Shown here: positions 46,901 to 60,251 of the stretch, one piece after another
Numbering within the stretch: the first letter of the stretch is position 1
How the letters are laid out: each line of letters begins with the position of its first letter
Assembly (NCBI GenBank): GCA_013398275.1
Contig: VZSE01005864.1
Coordinates: forward strand, 510,040 to 574,039
Source: Promerops cafer
Lineage: Eukaryota; Chordata; Aves; Passeriformes; Nectariniidae
Length of the DNA: 64,000 nucleotides
Direction: 5' to 3'
The notes under the pieces: generated by a model
The model's input: only the letters and a program-made list of their open reading frames with translations
Told to the model about the DNA's origin: nothing
Database searches by the model: none
Position numbers and translations under genes: made by a program

Positions 46901-49861
46901 GTACTACAGCCACAAGATCATTCTCCTCATCCTGACACAAATGCCATTTAGCAAGAAAACTCCTTTGTGCAAAGGGACATTAACCAGTAATGAGTTCGTT
47001 TAAGTTACGAGTTGTGAATCTCAGAAAATAACACTTTGTTTTAAAAAGCTGTTTAAAAGTCAGGGTGTACAGGATGGCAGTGTCTTAGGCTCTGTTCTGG
47101 AATGATTTAATTATGATAGTGATAAAGCCCAACTGGAATGTTGTGGAGGTGGTGTTTGCTTTGGGCAGTGAGATACTAAACCCCAAAACTGCCGAATTCA
47201 AGAAAATATTGTGTTGTGTTTGTAATGGGTTACCAACCAAAGAAAATCAAGAAGAGATCTGAGATAAGATAATGTTGGGTCTGCTTCTGATATCAAAGAT
47301 ATGTTCTGTTGAAAAAGGTTTTGTGGAGGAAAAATGAGCCTCCCAAACCTCGTGAATCCCATCTCCATTGTGCCATCTGACTGAGGAAAATGCTGGCTTT
47401 CCAAAAGGGTAGGATTCACAGCTGAAATTGTCAGCTCCCAGAGCATGCCTGGCCACCCAGTAGTGACAAATCCCCAGTGTGCATCTCCAGGGGCTCTTCC
47501 TTCCTTGGACAGCACTAATGTTCATGTTTTGGTTAATGTCACAGCTGGAGAGTTTCACTATTGCTCTGAGAATCATTAACCACCTTGTTGTGATTTTTAG
47601 CTCTCGTTCCCAGGAGGCCATGCTGTATTGAACAGCTGCTCCTGGCTCCTGCACCCCTCAGGAGGGCCATATTCCAATTTTTGGTTGGGCCGTGACTGCG
47701 TTTTGTTTCTGCTGAGGGCTTTCTGCTAGACCAAAAAAGGGAAGGAGAATGGAGCAAATGCCAACCCCTTTCACTCCATTTCCTCAGGAGGAGGGGGGTT
47801 CATTCTCTTCCACACGGCTATGGAGAGAGTCTGGCCAAAATTTAAGATCACCCCTGCCTTTGTTGCATTAGTGACTTTCCAATATCCTCAAGCTCTGCGG
47901 GGCAGTCAGCCATAGCCCGGCGACACTCCCAGAACCGGTGCGCTCCAGCAGCTCGTAACCATGGAAAACACCTTTTTGTGAGGCTTTTATGGAACTCTGG
48001 TGAATCTGCACTCGCTATTTGAAGGCTAATATTTAGTTAAGGAAAAAATAAACACGGAGGGAAATGGAGGGTTGGTCCTGATTGACACACTGAATGGAGC
48101 CCAGTGGGTCCTCCTGGCAAACCCTGGCTGCGACGCCTCGAACTTCAGTTTGCTTTCCTCTTTATGTGGCCAGTGCTTCCACTGGCTTTGGTTTATATGT
48201 CATAGTTTTTCTTAGAAAATATTTCCTATAATCTACTTTTCTGTAAAATTTGTCCCTAAATTAAATTATATGCTTCTTTACAACTCGAGTCACTGTTATT
48301 CAAACCCCTCACCAAAAGGAAGATGCGTGCCTGAATATGTACAGAACTATATGCTTAGACATCAGCGTGGCTAATTAACAAACAGTAATTATTTTCCTAA
48401 TCTTTTGTTTAAATACCATTAACTGGCTGCTCTTGAGAAAACCTCCATTCTCAATTAACGTGGCAGCTGTCTTCTGAACACAGAGCCCAGTGACCAGCCC
48501 CAAGCTGACACCGATGGGTGTCCTGCTCCCTTCAGAGGAGAAATGCCCATTTTTCTGCCAGCTGAGAATCTGGCCAGACACACTCTGAGCTTGTTTACAC
48601 AATCACAGTATCATAAAAATTAAAATTAGTGCTAAAATGTTGTTGGGAATCTTTTTCTTTTCGACACCAGACACTGCCAGTAAACTGAGTCACAACTGTA
48701 ATGACAAGTACACACTGACCTAGTTTTGTTTCTCCCGGTTCTGAAGGCAAGGAAATAGTAAGGCACTGCTGACTGTGTTCAGTGATAACTATGACTAAAC
48801 ATTAACCTTTTAGATCCCACCGCTGAATCTTATTGATAGGACTCAAAAGTCCCCTCGGAAAGTGTCAAAGCTTCCTGATAGCACCAGTGTTGGTCTAAGG
48901 TCAGAAAGAGGAGCGGAGGGGAGGGAATGAATCAACTTCTTCACTCAACAAAAATCTGCTGATCAGTTCGAGAAGTCCTGATTCTATAAGATCGTGTTCA
49001 CAATCTTACCAGACTGTCTCATACTAAAACCTATTTCAATTTCCAAGCGAGCCAGAGCATCTTGCTGAGTTTGCAGTTGATGCACTATCGTGTAGCAGAA
49101 GGCAATGAAAACCTCTGAGGAGCTACCAGATTTTAAAAATGCCCCCTGGAACCTGTGCAAGTCTCCTGAACAGTATATAAAGCTTTAAAAACGTAGGCTT
49201 CACTTGGTCTGAGGAGCGAGCACCTCTTTGCACATCAAGCAGTGGTTGCATATAGCATTTAAATAATAAGCTTGAAAAGCACACAAAGGGATTTGCTCTT
49301 TCGATTAGATTGATTTTTGTTTGTGGATGTTATTTGGACTCCCTTCACTGTGGAACAAGTCCCCTACAGTTGCCATTAAAGCACTGAAAGCTTCCCTTTT
49401 GTTTTTAAATGTCAGTTTGAGCATAGCTTCATTAAATCATTTCACAATTAACTCCCTGAACATCCAGACTTTTTTTAAAGCATCAGACACAGCTGAATTG
49501 CATTTGTTTCCCAGAAGAGTGACTCCAAAGTGGTATCCCCAAGTGTGTATCCAGGAATTCGTAAATTTGACTTGTGGCTACACAAAATGCATATGGGAGC
49601 CATGTGGGTGGTGGGAGAGGATTAGAGCTTTCTCCCTGGCCCTAAGATGTACCAAAACTTCTTGCCTAAAATGCACGGCATAAGGGAAAGATGTCGGGCT
49701 TAATCTGGGAAGATTTATTCCCAAAAGAACAACAATTGAAGTAAACTGGAAAGGGTTGTTAGTTTAGCCCACTGTGTATAAGCAGGGATGTTTCCAAGGA
49801 GATTGCCTGACTTCCATGTGGGATCTATCCTCTCAAGCTTGACTTGAGATACCAACTTATC

Positions 49862-50008
49862 ACAGAACCATGGAATGGTTTGGGTTGGAAGGGGCCTTAA
49901 TGATCACCCAGTTCCAACCCCTCTGCCACGGGCAGGGATACCTTCCACTAGATCAGGTTGCTCAGAGGCCCATCCAGCCTGGCCCTGAGCACTTCCAGGG
50001 ATGGGATA
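49862..50008 (-). mobile_element. CR1 LINE 3' fragment
   Basis: It starts 'cacagaaccatggaatggtt' and runs through 'gggttggaaggggccttaat' to 'cctgagcacttccagggatg'. This short minus-strand tail lies only about 280 bp past the donor of the 50.3-kb NFIA exon in gene orientation. Confidence 0.9.
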
Positions 50009-50288
50009 CCAGCTTGAATCCTCATGGCAGCAAACGAGATCCCAAAGATCCGAGCTCTGTGTCACAGCTGAGCCACCGGCCCCGATTCCCCTCACGCGCG
50101 GTTATGTGAAACGCCAACCAAGTCAAAAACAAAACTGCAACCTTGAGCTAAGGCTTTCCCTGCTAACACAGCAGCAGCTCAGAGCTTTGTCCATCGTGGA
50201 GAGCAGAGAGCTCTCCTGCTTCCCAAGACGTGTGCAGTCCTTATCCCTGCACAGCCGAGCCCTTGGATCCCGCTGCGTCTATACTTAC

Positions 50289-50454
50289 TTGGAGAAGTGG
50301 GAGAGGTGGCCCCTCCTTCTGTTGATGTGGTTGGAGGTTTTGTGTCTGGCACTGGCAGAGGCACAGGCCTAGCCATTGGTGGCGGAGGTGGTGGTGGCAA
50401 CATTGGGGTAGGAAGGAATGGATTGTGCACCTTGCCTTGGCTGCTACCATTGGG
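50289..50454 (-). CDS. NFIA: NFIA coding exon (poly-proline segment)
   Basis: This 166-bp exon encodes 55 residues plus the first base of a split Thr codon. It begins PNGSSQGKVHNPFLPTPMLP, continues with a run of prolines and MARPVPLPVPDTKPP, and ends TTSTEGGATSPTSP. The acceptor is 'ttttttggcag' and the donor is a near-perfect gtaagtat. It forms the proline-rich core of the CTF/NF-I transactivation domain, which recruits the transcription machinery once the N-terminal domain (not in this window) binds TTGGC-N5-GCCAA sites. Compared with human NFIA as I remember it, one Ala is Thr (GGATSPTSP). The frame is intact with both neighbours. Confidence 0.97.
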
Positions 50455-53035
50455 CTGCCAAAAAACAAGCAAACAGACAAAAATTATACTAAAAATCAGC
50501 TATTAGGAACCTCCAGTAAAAACAATCTAGTTAAAAACTATGTGCAGTACATTTACAGTTACTTGAGAGGTGGCAAAGAAAGTGCTGGCTCAAATTCTCC
50601 GTGGACTTCAAGGAACTTTGTGTCAAACTCTGTGAACCTTGTGCAACTATGGAAATTCTGGCTTTTAAACACTTGTCCTATTAGCAGCATGTCTGAACTA
50701 AGATTAAATTGTCCTGGATTAAATTCTACTGTTCTTTACATTTCCTGCAGCACTAACCCATGCTCAGTGAGAGATGAAGCAGTATTTTTGACCCCTAAAA
50801 TCCCCCAGTTTTGTGCCTCTGTTATACCCTCAGGGTATCATTGTCTAGGACTTGAGTGTAAATTTCTTAAAGACACTGCTCATTAAGAGAAAAAACAAGC
50901 ATTTTTGGTGGTCTTAAAAATCATGCTGATATCTCATTACAGGAAAATGAATGAGTGTATATTAAAATAACTGCTCTCTCACATCCCTTTTGAGTTAGCA
51001 ATAGCGTAGCTCTTGGTTTAGCTGCCATTAGGATCATATGGAGAAATGACTGAACTCAGAACAGCTTCATTTTACACACTGGGAGGGAAAAAACCACCCT
51101 CCCTTCAGTCCGGGATGTGGTCAGTCACAGGCTGAAGGGGATCAGCTATATGAGTGTGGTCTTCCAATTAATCACCAGAAAAATGTGTCCAGAAGTAAAA
51201 GTGTTTTCAAGTATCACAAAAACAGGAATCAGGCTTAGAAAAACATGCCAACCCTCCCCCCAGCTTATTAAGTTTACATTTTAAATGTAACCCGGCCTGG
51301 ACACTTGAAAACCATACAGATAGATGCCAAATACCATTATAAAGAGAAAGTAGGACAGGCTCTGAATCAGGTGTTCCATTTTAGTGACAAAAATGATGAG
51401 ATCATTTTCGACAGCACTCTACAAATTGATCTCACTGCAGCTCTTCTGGCACTGAACATTGGCTTTTCCATTGATGATAAAAGCTCAGCTTTAAACACAG
51501 ATCCATATTCTAAGTACTGCTAAAGAAAATAATATTTTAATTCCTGTTAGGGTTTCCATTAGCCTGAATTGCTGGGGACACAATACTCATCCTGGCAAAA
51601 CACTTGGGACTTGATTTTCATTTCACCTGCTTTGGCACTGACAAAAGGCCTTAAAGTCGTGGAGGTGCAAATCACACTTGTGCTAGAGCAAAAGTGGTTC
51701 AGGGCATAAATAAGACTCAAGTTCATCTGCATTTAAGTTAACAGCACTCCCACAGACTTCAAAGGCTGCAGTTACTAGAGTTTGCAGCAAGAAGCAATCC
51801 TTCAGGGATATTTATTTTTCCAACATCCAGCACCTTTAATAAACTAATATATTAGTGACATCTCTCAAACACTATCTTGTCTCCCAATTAGGTCCCTTTC
51901 CTGCCAAGAAGACCCCTGCTGCCTGTTCATTGTGAGTGTGCTAACAGTTCATAATGCTGAATGGTTTGGGATAAATTAAGCAAATGAATACTCAAGGAAA
52001 AAGAAAAGCACTGTATTGATTTGTTGTCTAGACATAAATGTATCTGCTAACATATTGCAGACATTATTCAAAGCCAGGACTGGCTGGAATAAGTAGAGTC
52101 AGTTTTTCTGCTGGGGAAAGGAAAACACTGAGAACAATACAGCTTATTAAATAAGTGTAATAAATTATATGCTAATAATTAAACTAATTCTCATTAACAC
52201 TTTCAGTATTTCAGGAGAGAAGCAGTAATTTTGCCACTTATTACTTCATTGGATGGAAAAAGTTACATGCATTACATTTCATGAAATATTCAGAGCATTA
52301 TTTTAGATTTGATTTACATAAAATTTATAAATTCTGTATTTGTCCAGAATGCTATTTCAATAATAGCAAGATGATTCACTTTATTTGATTTTTTAAAAAA
52401 TGAAAATGGTTATTTGAAGCTTTGGAACTCTGCTTAATTTTTCATAGAGATAAGGGGAAAAGATAACTGCTTACAGAAATAACAAACCATAATAAACTGT
52501 ACTTTTAACATCTTGAGTTCAAGTACTGGTCAACTTGATCTAAAGTGCTATAAGGCAGTATTTTTTTTTTTTTTAATGAACTTAGCTGATCTGAAACATC
52601 TGTTTCTCACCCTCCCTTTTCCTGCTCTTTCCCCCCCACTCTCCCCTGCACTTCAAAAATAATTAATAAAAATTATTCTGCCCTCGTATTTTGTTAACCC
52701 TGGTTCCACAAGGGTTACAACACATGCAGCAAAGTTGTTTGTGGGGGGACCCAGCAGGTCAGTGAAGCACCAGCTTCTCTGACACTTTAATCTACTTTCA
52801 CCACAATGTGGTCGAGTGGTTTTTTGGGCAGGTCTCTTGTTGTTTTTTAAAATTTTTGCAGCACAGCATCATCATCATTATTATTATATATATTTTTTTT
52901 TGTTCTCCCTTCCAGCAGCTATTCAAGGTGCGCTCCTGCAGGCGACATGCTGTTAAAATAACCCCGTCAGTAACCCCGTGGTTAATTTTTTACAAAGGAC
53001 AAACACTTCTGAAGAAAGAAAAACGGCTTCCTTAC
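50455..53035 (-). other. NFIA: NFIA intron (about 2.6 kb)
   Basis: The donor is gtaagg at 53,035-53,030 and the acceptor ends at 50,455. The intron is AT-rich and free of recognisable interspersed repeats apart from short simple runs, including a T tract near 52,560 and CAT/TTA triplets near 52,867-52,890. The absence of CR1 fits a compact, constrained intron, but no specific element can be named. Confidence 0.9.
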
Positions 53036-53214
53036 ATTTAGGAACCCCACCTGTCCAGCCTGCTGACCAGCGTCGGGGCAGACAAGTTGGACAAACTCTT
53101 TCAGAGTCTCCTGAGGATGATAGCGGATTGCTGGGTGTGAGAAGTATGGCCCAGGCTGTTGAATAATGGGTGATGTTGGAAAATGAAGAGTCGATGGTGT
53201 TGCATGTGGACTTG
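53036..53214 (-). CDS. NFIA: NFIA coding exon (YFSHPAIRYHPQETLKEFVQ region)
   Basis: This 179-bp exon begins with the last two bases of a split Ala codon and then encodes 59 residues: SPHATPSTLHFPTSPIIQQP, then GPYFSHPAIRYHPQETLKEF, then VQLVCPDAGQQAGQVGFLN. This is the start of the C-terminal regulatory region of NFIA, roughly residues 359-418 of a 509-residue human protein by my count back from the end. The acceptor is 'tttctttcctatag'; the donor is AAT followed by gtaagg. The split codon requires an upstream exon ending in a single G, which lies outside the window. NFIA is a nuclear CCAAT-box/NF-I factor with roles in gliogenesis and haematopoiesis. Confidence 0.97.
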
Positions 53215-56200
53215 CTATAGGAAAGAAAACAAAGACGTTATATAGAGTTTTGCCTCTGGAAAATAAAACAGTTTAAATCTGTTGTAGTTTTAAGTATATT
53301 TTTTGTTGTTGTTGTTGTCGGTTTGTTTTTAAATGTACAGTATTGTTTATACATCGATTGATATATTAGACCACATTGTGTCCTACACTCACTTCATCTA
53401 GATCCTGGAAGCAAACAGAGCCAGACATTTTGAAGGATTTTCTGTGTTTTTAGTGGACACGTAGAAAGGAATCAGCAGTCCTTTATGAGAGTGAAAACTA
53501 TTCATCACCTTAAGAGCAGCCCTCATCAATCAGGCAATAAAAAATGTATTTGGGAGATTAGGGTTGATTTAATTGACATTTCATGTAACTTGGATTTGCA
53601 CATACGAATCCATTTTACATTGTAGTATAAACGGTCGATAATTTAAAAATGGTCTAACGCTTCTTGTTGTTGGGTTGTTTTTTTCCATCTCACTTCAGGA
53701 ACATTTATTTTAAGTAACGTGTTTTCGTTTAATGAACATGCACAAAGTGGCGAGATCGTTTGGAAAATTACATTTACATTTCTCGTGAATAACGTTGGGC
53801 TCGAATCTTCAGCAAGCCCCCAGCTCGCTCTCAGGGATGAAGTTTAATTTGGTGAATTTATGGGCCAACAAGCCAGCTGGAAAATGTACCTCAGGGAAGG
53901 TGCAGAGGTGTGATGTACACAAGCCCATTGGCAATGACCGATTTTACCCTCAGCTGATTTCAGCAGAACTACAAGTGCAGCTCCAGAGCCTTTTGCTCTC
54001 CTGCATTATGTGACACCTTTGCCCGGTTCCTTGGCCTTCAAAATATATTGGGTTGGACTCTTGCTACCCAACAGGGCTTTCCATTGTTAGTTGTCACCAC
54101 GAGGCAGCAACTGCTGCCACTTTCAGTGCCATGAATTCTCCCTTTAAAATGAGGATTCACTCTTCCCTCAGAATGACCAATCAATCTGGTTGCACACAAG
54201 CTCATCTGTAAATCATTGTTTATTTCTCACCAAACAGTCATTGTGGCTCCCTTGGCATGTTACCCTAGGAGTCCTTCAGGGGTGTCCATGTGCAGAGATT
54301 GTGCTGGTACACTGCATATGACCAATTCGATAAAGGCTATGCAAGGGAGGGAAAATCCTACAGAAACTCAGGTGTTGGTTTGGAAGTAATTTAAATATAG
54401 AAGGGGGAAAAAAAAAGCCTTTGGCACTTTTGGAAAAACTGGAGAGATGCAGGAAAGTTAACTAAAATCAAACACAAATGAGCAAACATTCATTTCATGA
54501 TGAATGTTATGAAAAACCTTCAGTTAAATAAAAGCTAAAATCTGCTTCTTACTCTTGTTCATTGCCAGTTTAATAAGATGACACTTTATTAATAATTTTT
54601 TTTCTTAAGCACTATCAAACCATTAGCAAATTCAAGAGCCTGAGGATGTGGATAAAATGTGAACTCAGAAACAGCAGCAAGGAAACTACTGCATTTTCCT
54701 GTAAACATTCATTAAGGGTTGGCTGGGCAGCCCTTCTGTACACGTCCTTTTCCACCACAGGACAGGAATTACTGCTCTGACACCACCACCAAAAAGAGCT
54801 GCACTTGTGCCTGGGCTGCTGGTATGGGATGGATGTGAAAGCCTTGTCCTTGCCATGAAAAGCTCCCCTGTATCCACGTTAACCCCACAATTCTGCTCCC
54901 CTTAATTCTGTTGAAAATATTCCCAGTAGGAAGAGAAACATCAAAGGCAGAGATAATGGGGGATTCCCTTCAGTGACTGTGAGTGACCACCATGGAGCCA
55001 ATTATTACACTGGACAGAGAACTAAACAGTGTCCAAGGAGCCACCTCACCCCAAAATAATCCCCTGCCTTTGACTGATGCTGCTCTGAGGTCAACACCTC
55101 TGTTCTACACACACACCTGCAGTCAGGTAGACCCCAGCCAGCACTTTGATGACTGCAACAAAAGTTTTATTAGCCTACAGTATTTCTGTCTTCTTCCCTT
55201 TCTTTGTATCTGCTTTTGTAGTTCTCCCTTTCCTTGTGTGCCAGATGGAATATGAAGGATGAAGATAAAAGTGAGAAATGGACATATATGTGACAAACAT
55301 CTAATTAAGTAAGAAATAAATAGGAATTTCTGAAATGCAAAAAGAGAATTTCCTTTTAGTATCAGCTCTTTTAATACTATTTGAAACTGTTATGCAATTG
55401 CACTGTCCTTTATACACATCTGGGGACAAACTCATTTCTGTTCTTCTGCTGGGTGAAAAGGAGATTGAAATGCATCTCAAACAAGAGGGAATAAAGAATT
55501 GCATCCAGGGAACATGTGGGGATTCAAAGCTAGGCCTCAGACAACACTGTATTTAGCTTTTCCAAAGTATGGCTCTTCATTTAATAATTTGATTTGCTCT
55601 AAGAAAGATGAAAGAAATACTCAGTGGCATGTAAGGAGCAAGCCTTTCTTTGCTGTCTTGACCTCCTCAGCATGTCAGGGTAGACAACAAAGTGGAGAGT
55701 GTGTGTCAGTGACCTGCCCAAAGAGAGAGAGAAGCAAAACGAATGCAGAAATGATCAACAATAATTCAGCAAGGCAAAGAGCTGCAAGGAGAAAGTGGTT
55801 CCTCTTCGGAGCCCTGGCCAACTCCTCAGCCCATCTCCAAGGGCTTCCTGCTGATCAGGGAAGGACTGGGGCAGGGAAACAAGAAAATTGGCATCATTCC
55901 TCAGCCTGTGCCACACACTGACGTGGAGGGATCATTTTCTTCTCAGCATAAGAAATAATGAGTGCAGTAAGGATCTCCAAAGGTTTGTTTTTGCAGTCTC
56001 TGACTAGAAAATAGCAAATTTCTCAAGTGCCAAAAGAAAGGGCTCTTTGATAAGAGGGGAAAAACCACTACTATTAAACTGATCAACATTACAAATGTGC
56101 CTGCCTGATACTAGAGAGAGAGAATTAAATGTTAAAGTCTAAAATCTGCTGGCCCAGACACAGACCATTACTCTGATAGCTGTGTTGTGGTCAGCAACTC

Positions 56201-59200
56201 TGGTGAGTGCAAAACTGGCCACTCCAACAAGTTCTGAGCGCAGAACACAACTGTGTTTCCAAATAGAGGGGCCCTCACAAGCATTTTTAATCAGTTAAAG
56301 CACAAGAGGTAATGAAGCAGGTCGTTATTATCCCTGTTTGCCTCTAAAAAGGCCAAGGGCCCTTTCAGTCATGATTTTCAGACTTAATAAAAATGATAAA
56401 GTCTATAATTCCTAAACCTACACCTACAGTGGATGGAAATTACCCTGTGTAAGAGAAGAGGCTCTTATTACTTCTGATGGGATATTACAAGTCTCAATCA
56501 GAGATTGTAAATTCTTTGAGATCTTCAAATGGAAGATAAAATAGGTCTTTGTCTATTATTTATTTACTTATTGACTTATTATTTATGTATCCCTAAGCAG
56601 CTCCATCCTGCCAAACCATATTTCTCCTGGCGTCTTTCAGCCTGTGACATTTATATTTTATTATTGACCTCAGTAAATGACATAAAATATGACTTCTACA
56701 ATCTATGAAAAGATGTGTACTCAAGATCAGAACTTCATTTCTACCTGCTGTAGGTATGGAGGAGTGGGACTCTCTGGCATTATGAAATCTGTTATTTTGT
56801 GTGGGGGTTGGAGGCAGGAGTTATCCTTCCATCTCAAGGCAAGCATAAATATTTCAAAGCACACACGATTCTAATTCCATTGAAGCTCGTCTGAAACATC
56901 CCAGACTTTTTATTGAAAATGAGATGATAATGTATGGTGGCCTGCAACAGATATACCAGTATTTTAAAGCTGCTGCTATTGGGCCAAGTAATTATGCAGT
57001 ACAGCTGTTGCGTGCTACACTGGATTCCTCAGTGTTTTATGAGCTCGTGGTGCTGAGCAGCACAGAAGTCACAGGATTTTTCGGAACGCTGAATTCAAAC
57101 CTCTGATTATGCAGGTCTGTCTTGCCTTCCCCCTTCTTGATTTGTAGTAGCCAATAACAAAGTAAGTAACCAATAAAATAAGCTGCACCCATTGATTAGG
57201 TGAGTGCTGCACATGGCCGAGGCTCTGAAGAAGAGCCAAAATTGTGAATTCTGCCCGAGCGAGTGGTGAGATAATAAAGGATCAGTTAATTTGAACCAGG
57301 TTACTGTTTTCTTCAGGTATTTAGGATCCTGGAACAAAGGAGCAGCTCCTAATAAAGAGCCCTGGGATCCTTGCTCCTGAGGAGTGCTTGCTGACATGGT
57401 GAAGGGACACCTACAGTGCTCAGACAGGTTTTCCACCAGCACAGCCCAACATATGGGGGCACGTATTGATCCATCCACCTTCCATCTCCTCCTCCAAAAA
57501 AAGCCCTGCCAACCCCTTCAAGTCCACACGACTGGACGGAATTTTCTTTCTTCCTGAAGTTGTTTGAAGTCCTTGAAAGGGTCGTTTGGAGTTGCTCAGG
57601 GAAAGGTGTTATCACCCTGGAGTGTTCCAGGGAGAAGTGCTGGGAATCACAACCACTGCTCCTTCATGGGCACAAGGGCTGGCCCATCAGCTGGATCAGG
57701 GCACAATGCTCAGATGCCTCCTCTGTAAAGTGATAATTAAGTTTACTAATACTTCATTAAACATTGATCAGCCTTCCTAGAAATAGTAACATTAGAACCA
57801 TAATGAAACGGGATCGTTTTTTATCCGCTTGTTTTTTGAGGCCATTATAATTGGCTTCATTACAATTAAGAAAGTATTTTCTGAAAAGTCATTTCCCTGG
57901 AAATGTTAGAGAACAGTTTGTTCTGCTAGAGACTTCCACGTCAGGCTTCTAAGTTGCTTTAACTCCCTGCGTGCTGCAAACTTTCTCCTGCCATTCCAGT
58001 GATGCCAGTTCAAATTATGCGAGATGGATCCCACCCTTTGTACCCCAAAGGTACTTATTCTCAAAATTGACCATATTAGAGGACTAATTGGCTAAGCCAC
58101 CATGCTGGCTGATGTGAAATGCTTTCAAACACCATGAAACAGCTGTGTTTATCAGAAATATGAAGAGTGACTTTTTAATAAGGAGATCTGGCAATAATCC
58201 AAATTTGTTGAAAGGAACTTACACTTCTGTGTATAATACAATACAAGAGGTAAAGAATGGAAGCCTAAAACAATAGCTTTAAGCCCACAGATTTTGGTGA
58301 TGAAAGCAGTTACCCAAACAAGAAAAAAAAATAATTAAGAAACTTGGGCTGGGATTTGCAGAGGTCCTGAGAGAATTCATTAACTGCTTTTGAATTTCAA
58401 TGGGAGCTGCTTCCCTGTAACACTTTCAAAGGTTTCTCAAAGTCCCCATTTTTCTTACTGCCCATTAGGAACAGACTTTAGGGTGATACAAGTAGAGGAA
58501 TTGCTTACTCAGGTTGGCAAAACCTGCCTCTACTTAAATACTGAGCTGCTGAGGGTAGGACTGGCCAGTCCTAGGATGAGCCCTTGGAAGGGAATTCACA
58601 TCCCTGGAAAACTTAGGTATTTGTTAAGTCCCATAATGGTGCAAAGGGGCTGTTTAGTAACATGTTTGTCAGGTCCAAGGATGAGCTAAATGCAAACTGA
58701 TCCCATTTGCAGTGTCAAGGCTGGGAAATCATGGAGCTGGAGAGCAAAAATAGGCTTTACCCTCTGAGCATTGGTAAAATTTAGGTATCACTCGCTCCCA
58801 CGTTCTGTAGACAAACACAGATGAAAAATTTAAAATATAACAGAAACAATGCAAGAGATAGTGAAACACCCTAGATAGGATGGATGGAGGATCCGTTCTT
58901 CTCCATGAACATCAAAAAGATGGGCTGAATTGCAGGCTATCCATCTCTCAGCTCCAGAAGTCAAGTGCAGCTGGCCAGCTAAGCACTGTTGAAAAGAACA
59001 GAGCCACAGTATCTCCAGATCAGGGCTGGCTCTCAGCCCTTTTCTGCTGCTCTGAGTGGTACAAGGCACCTGGACCCTTTGTTCAGAAACACTCTTCCTG
59101 TAAGAAATTTTGCAGTAGCAAGTGGGAGGCAGGAGGACATTTTGCCAAGGCCCACGGAGCTCCTAGCAAAAGGAAAATATGCTTAGGGCTGTGTTTGAGC

Positions 59201-60226
59201 TCAGGGTTTATTGGTGTACTCTGGGCTGCTGAGTATTACAGGCTGCTTTTGAAAACCTGTAGAGCTGAACTGAGCACTGGTTCCAGATTCTGGCACGGGC
59301 AGGGGGCCAGTTAAGTTAGCTATTTTGAGCAGAATGTTTTAAAACATGTCAGAATTCTGCTGCCTTTGGGAGATCAGAATACTATAGAATTGATTACATA
59401 GGGACAGAAATAAAAATCAGACCTATAGAAAGCACTCCTTCCTTCCAAGACTCCAGCTAGAGGTCAAAAAGGCCCGAATTTAACATATTTGTAGAATTCC
59501 TGCCTTGCATCAAATGCTGTCAACTTCTGCATATTATTACTACTTTTAATACACAAGATGCATTCTCATATATTCTCATCATAAGATAAAAACTACTGCT
59601 AGGAGAATCTATCATGTCTTTCTTATAATGAAATGCAGTTGATAAGTTTACAATAGAAATGTAAATTCTCTTAAAAACTACAACCTTTATGTGTGTGATG
59701 ATATAATTCTGCTTTGATACTAAAAAGGGCATGGTAATGGAATCTGTGACTTTGGAGTGATATATTGCTGTTAAGTTAATAGGACTCCACATTCCCATTT
59801 CTAATATCAGTGTTTTTCCTCCCTTTCATTCTGTAGATGGTAAGCTGATACTACATAAACATTGTTAAAGCTATAGTTCCACGCTACAGTAATTCACTTA
59901 ACTTTAACATGATTTATGGTTCTGTCAATAGAGGAGGTTGAAAATCCAGAGCTCTGATGCTTAAACATGGGTTCCATATTTAAAGCAATAATGTGCTTTT
60001 TGTGTGTGTCTGAAGCTAGAAGAATTTAGCATAAAGCAGAGATAAAAATATTATAGTTCACTGCACTGTTTAAAGCATATAGTTTAACTCCATGGATACA
60101 TCAAAGAGAGCAAAGGAACCAAACGCAGCGTCAGGAAAAGCATGGGCAAAATACTTTGTTCCTGCAGCACTTTATTTTTATATTATTTTTTAGGGATGCA
60201 TGAAATCCTATTAGTATTTTTTAACA

Positions 60227-60251
60227 CCCCCCCCCCCCCCTTTTTTTTTTT
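60227..60251. repeat. Poly(C)-poly(T) junction
   Basis: Fourteen C residues are followed directly by about eleven T residues, giving an all-pyrimidine tract on the plus strand. It is a simple repeat, and its length is likely to be uncertain. It resembles a polypyrimidine tract, but no exon follows. Confidence 0.92.

Larger units (their letters stand above)
42478..50288 (-). other. NFIA: NFIA intron (about 7.8 kb)
   Basis: The intron lies between a strong donor (gtaagt at 50,288-50,283) and an acceptor at 42,479-42,478. It contains two CR1 tails (46.2-46.9 and 49.9-50.0 kb). The region at 47.85-48.1 kb contains scattered CpGs and could be a conserved element, but I see no defining motif. No additional exon or RNA gene was recognised. 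Confidence 0.9.

Noticed and set aside
46238..46951. 237-codon plus-strand open frame, the longest in the window
   Set aside because: It lies over a minus-strand CR1 LINE tail; the Pro/Ser-rich reading is antisense CR1 sequence.
58880..59314. 144-codon plus-strand open frame
   Set aside because: It is intronic and antisense to NFIA, with no domain or repeat-derived ORF and no splice structure; it is most likely chance.
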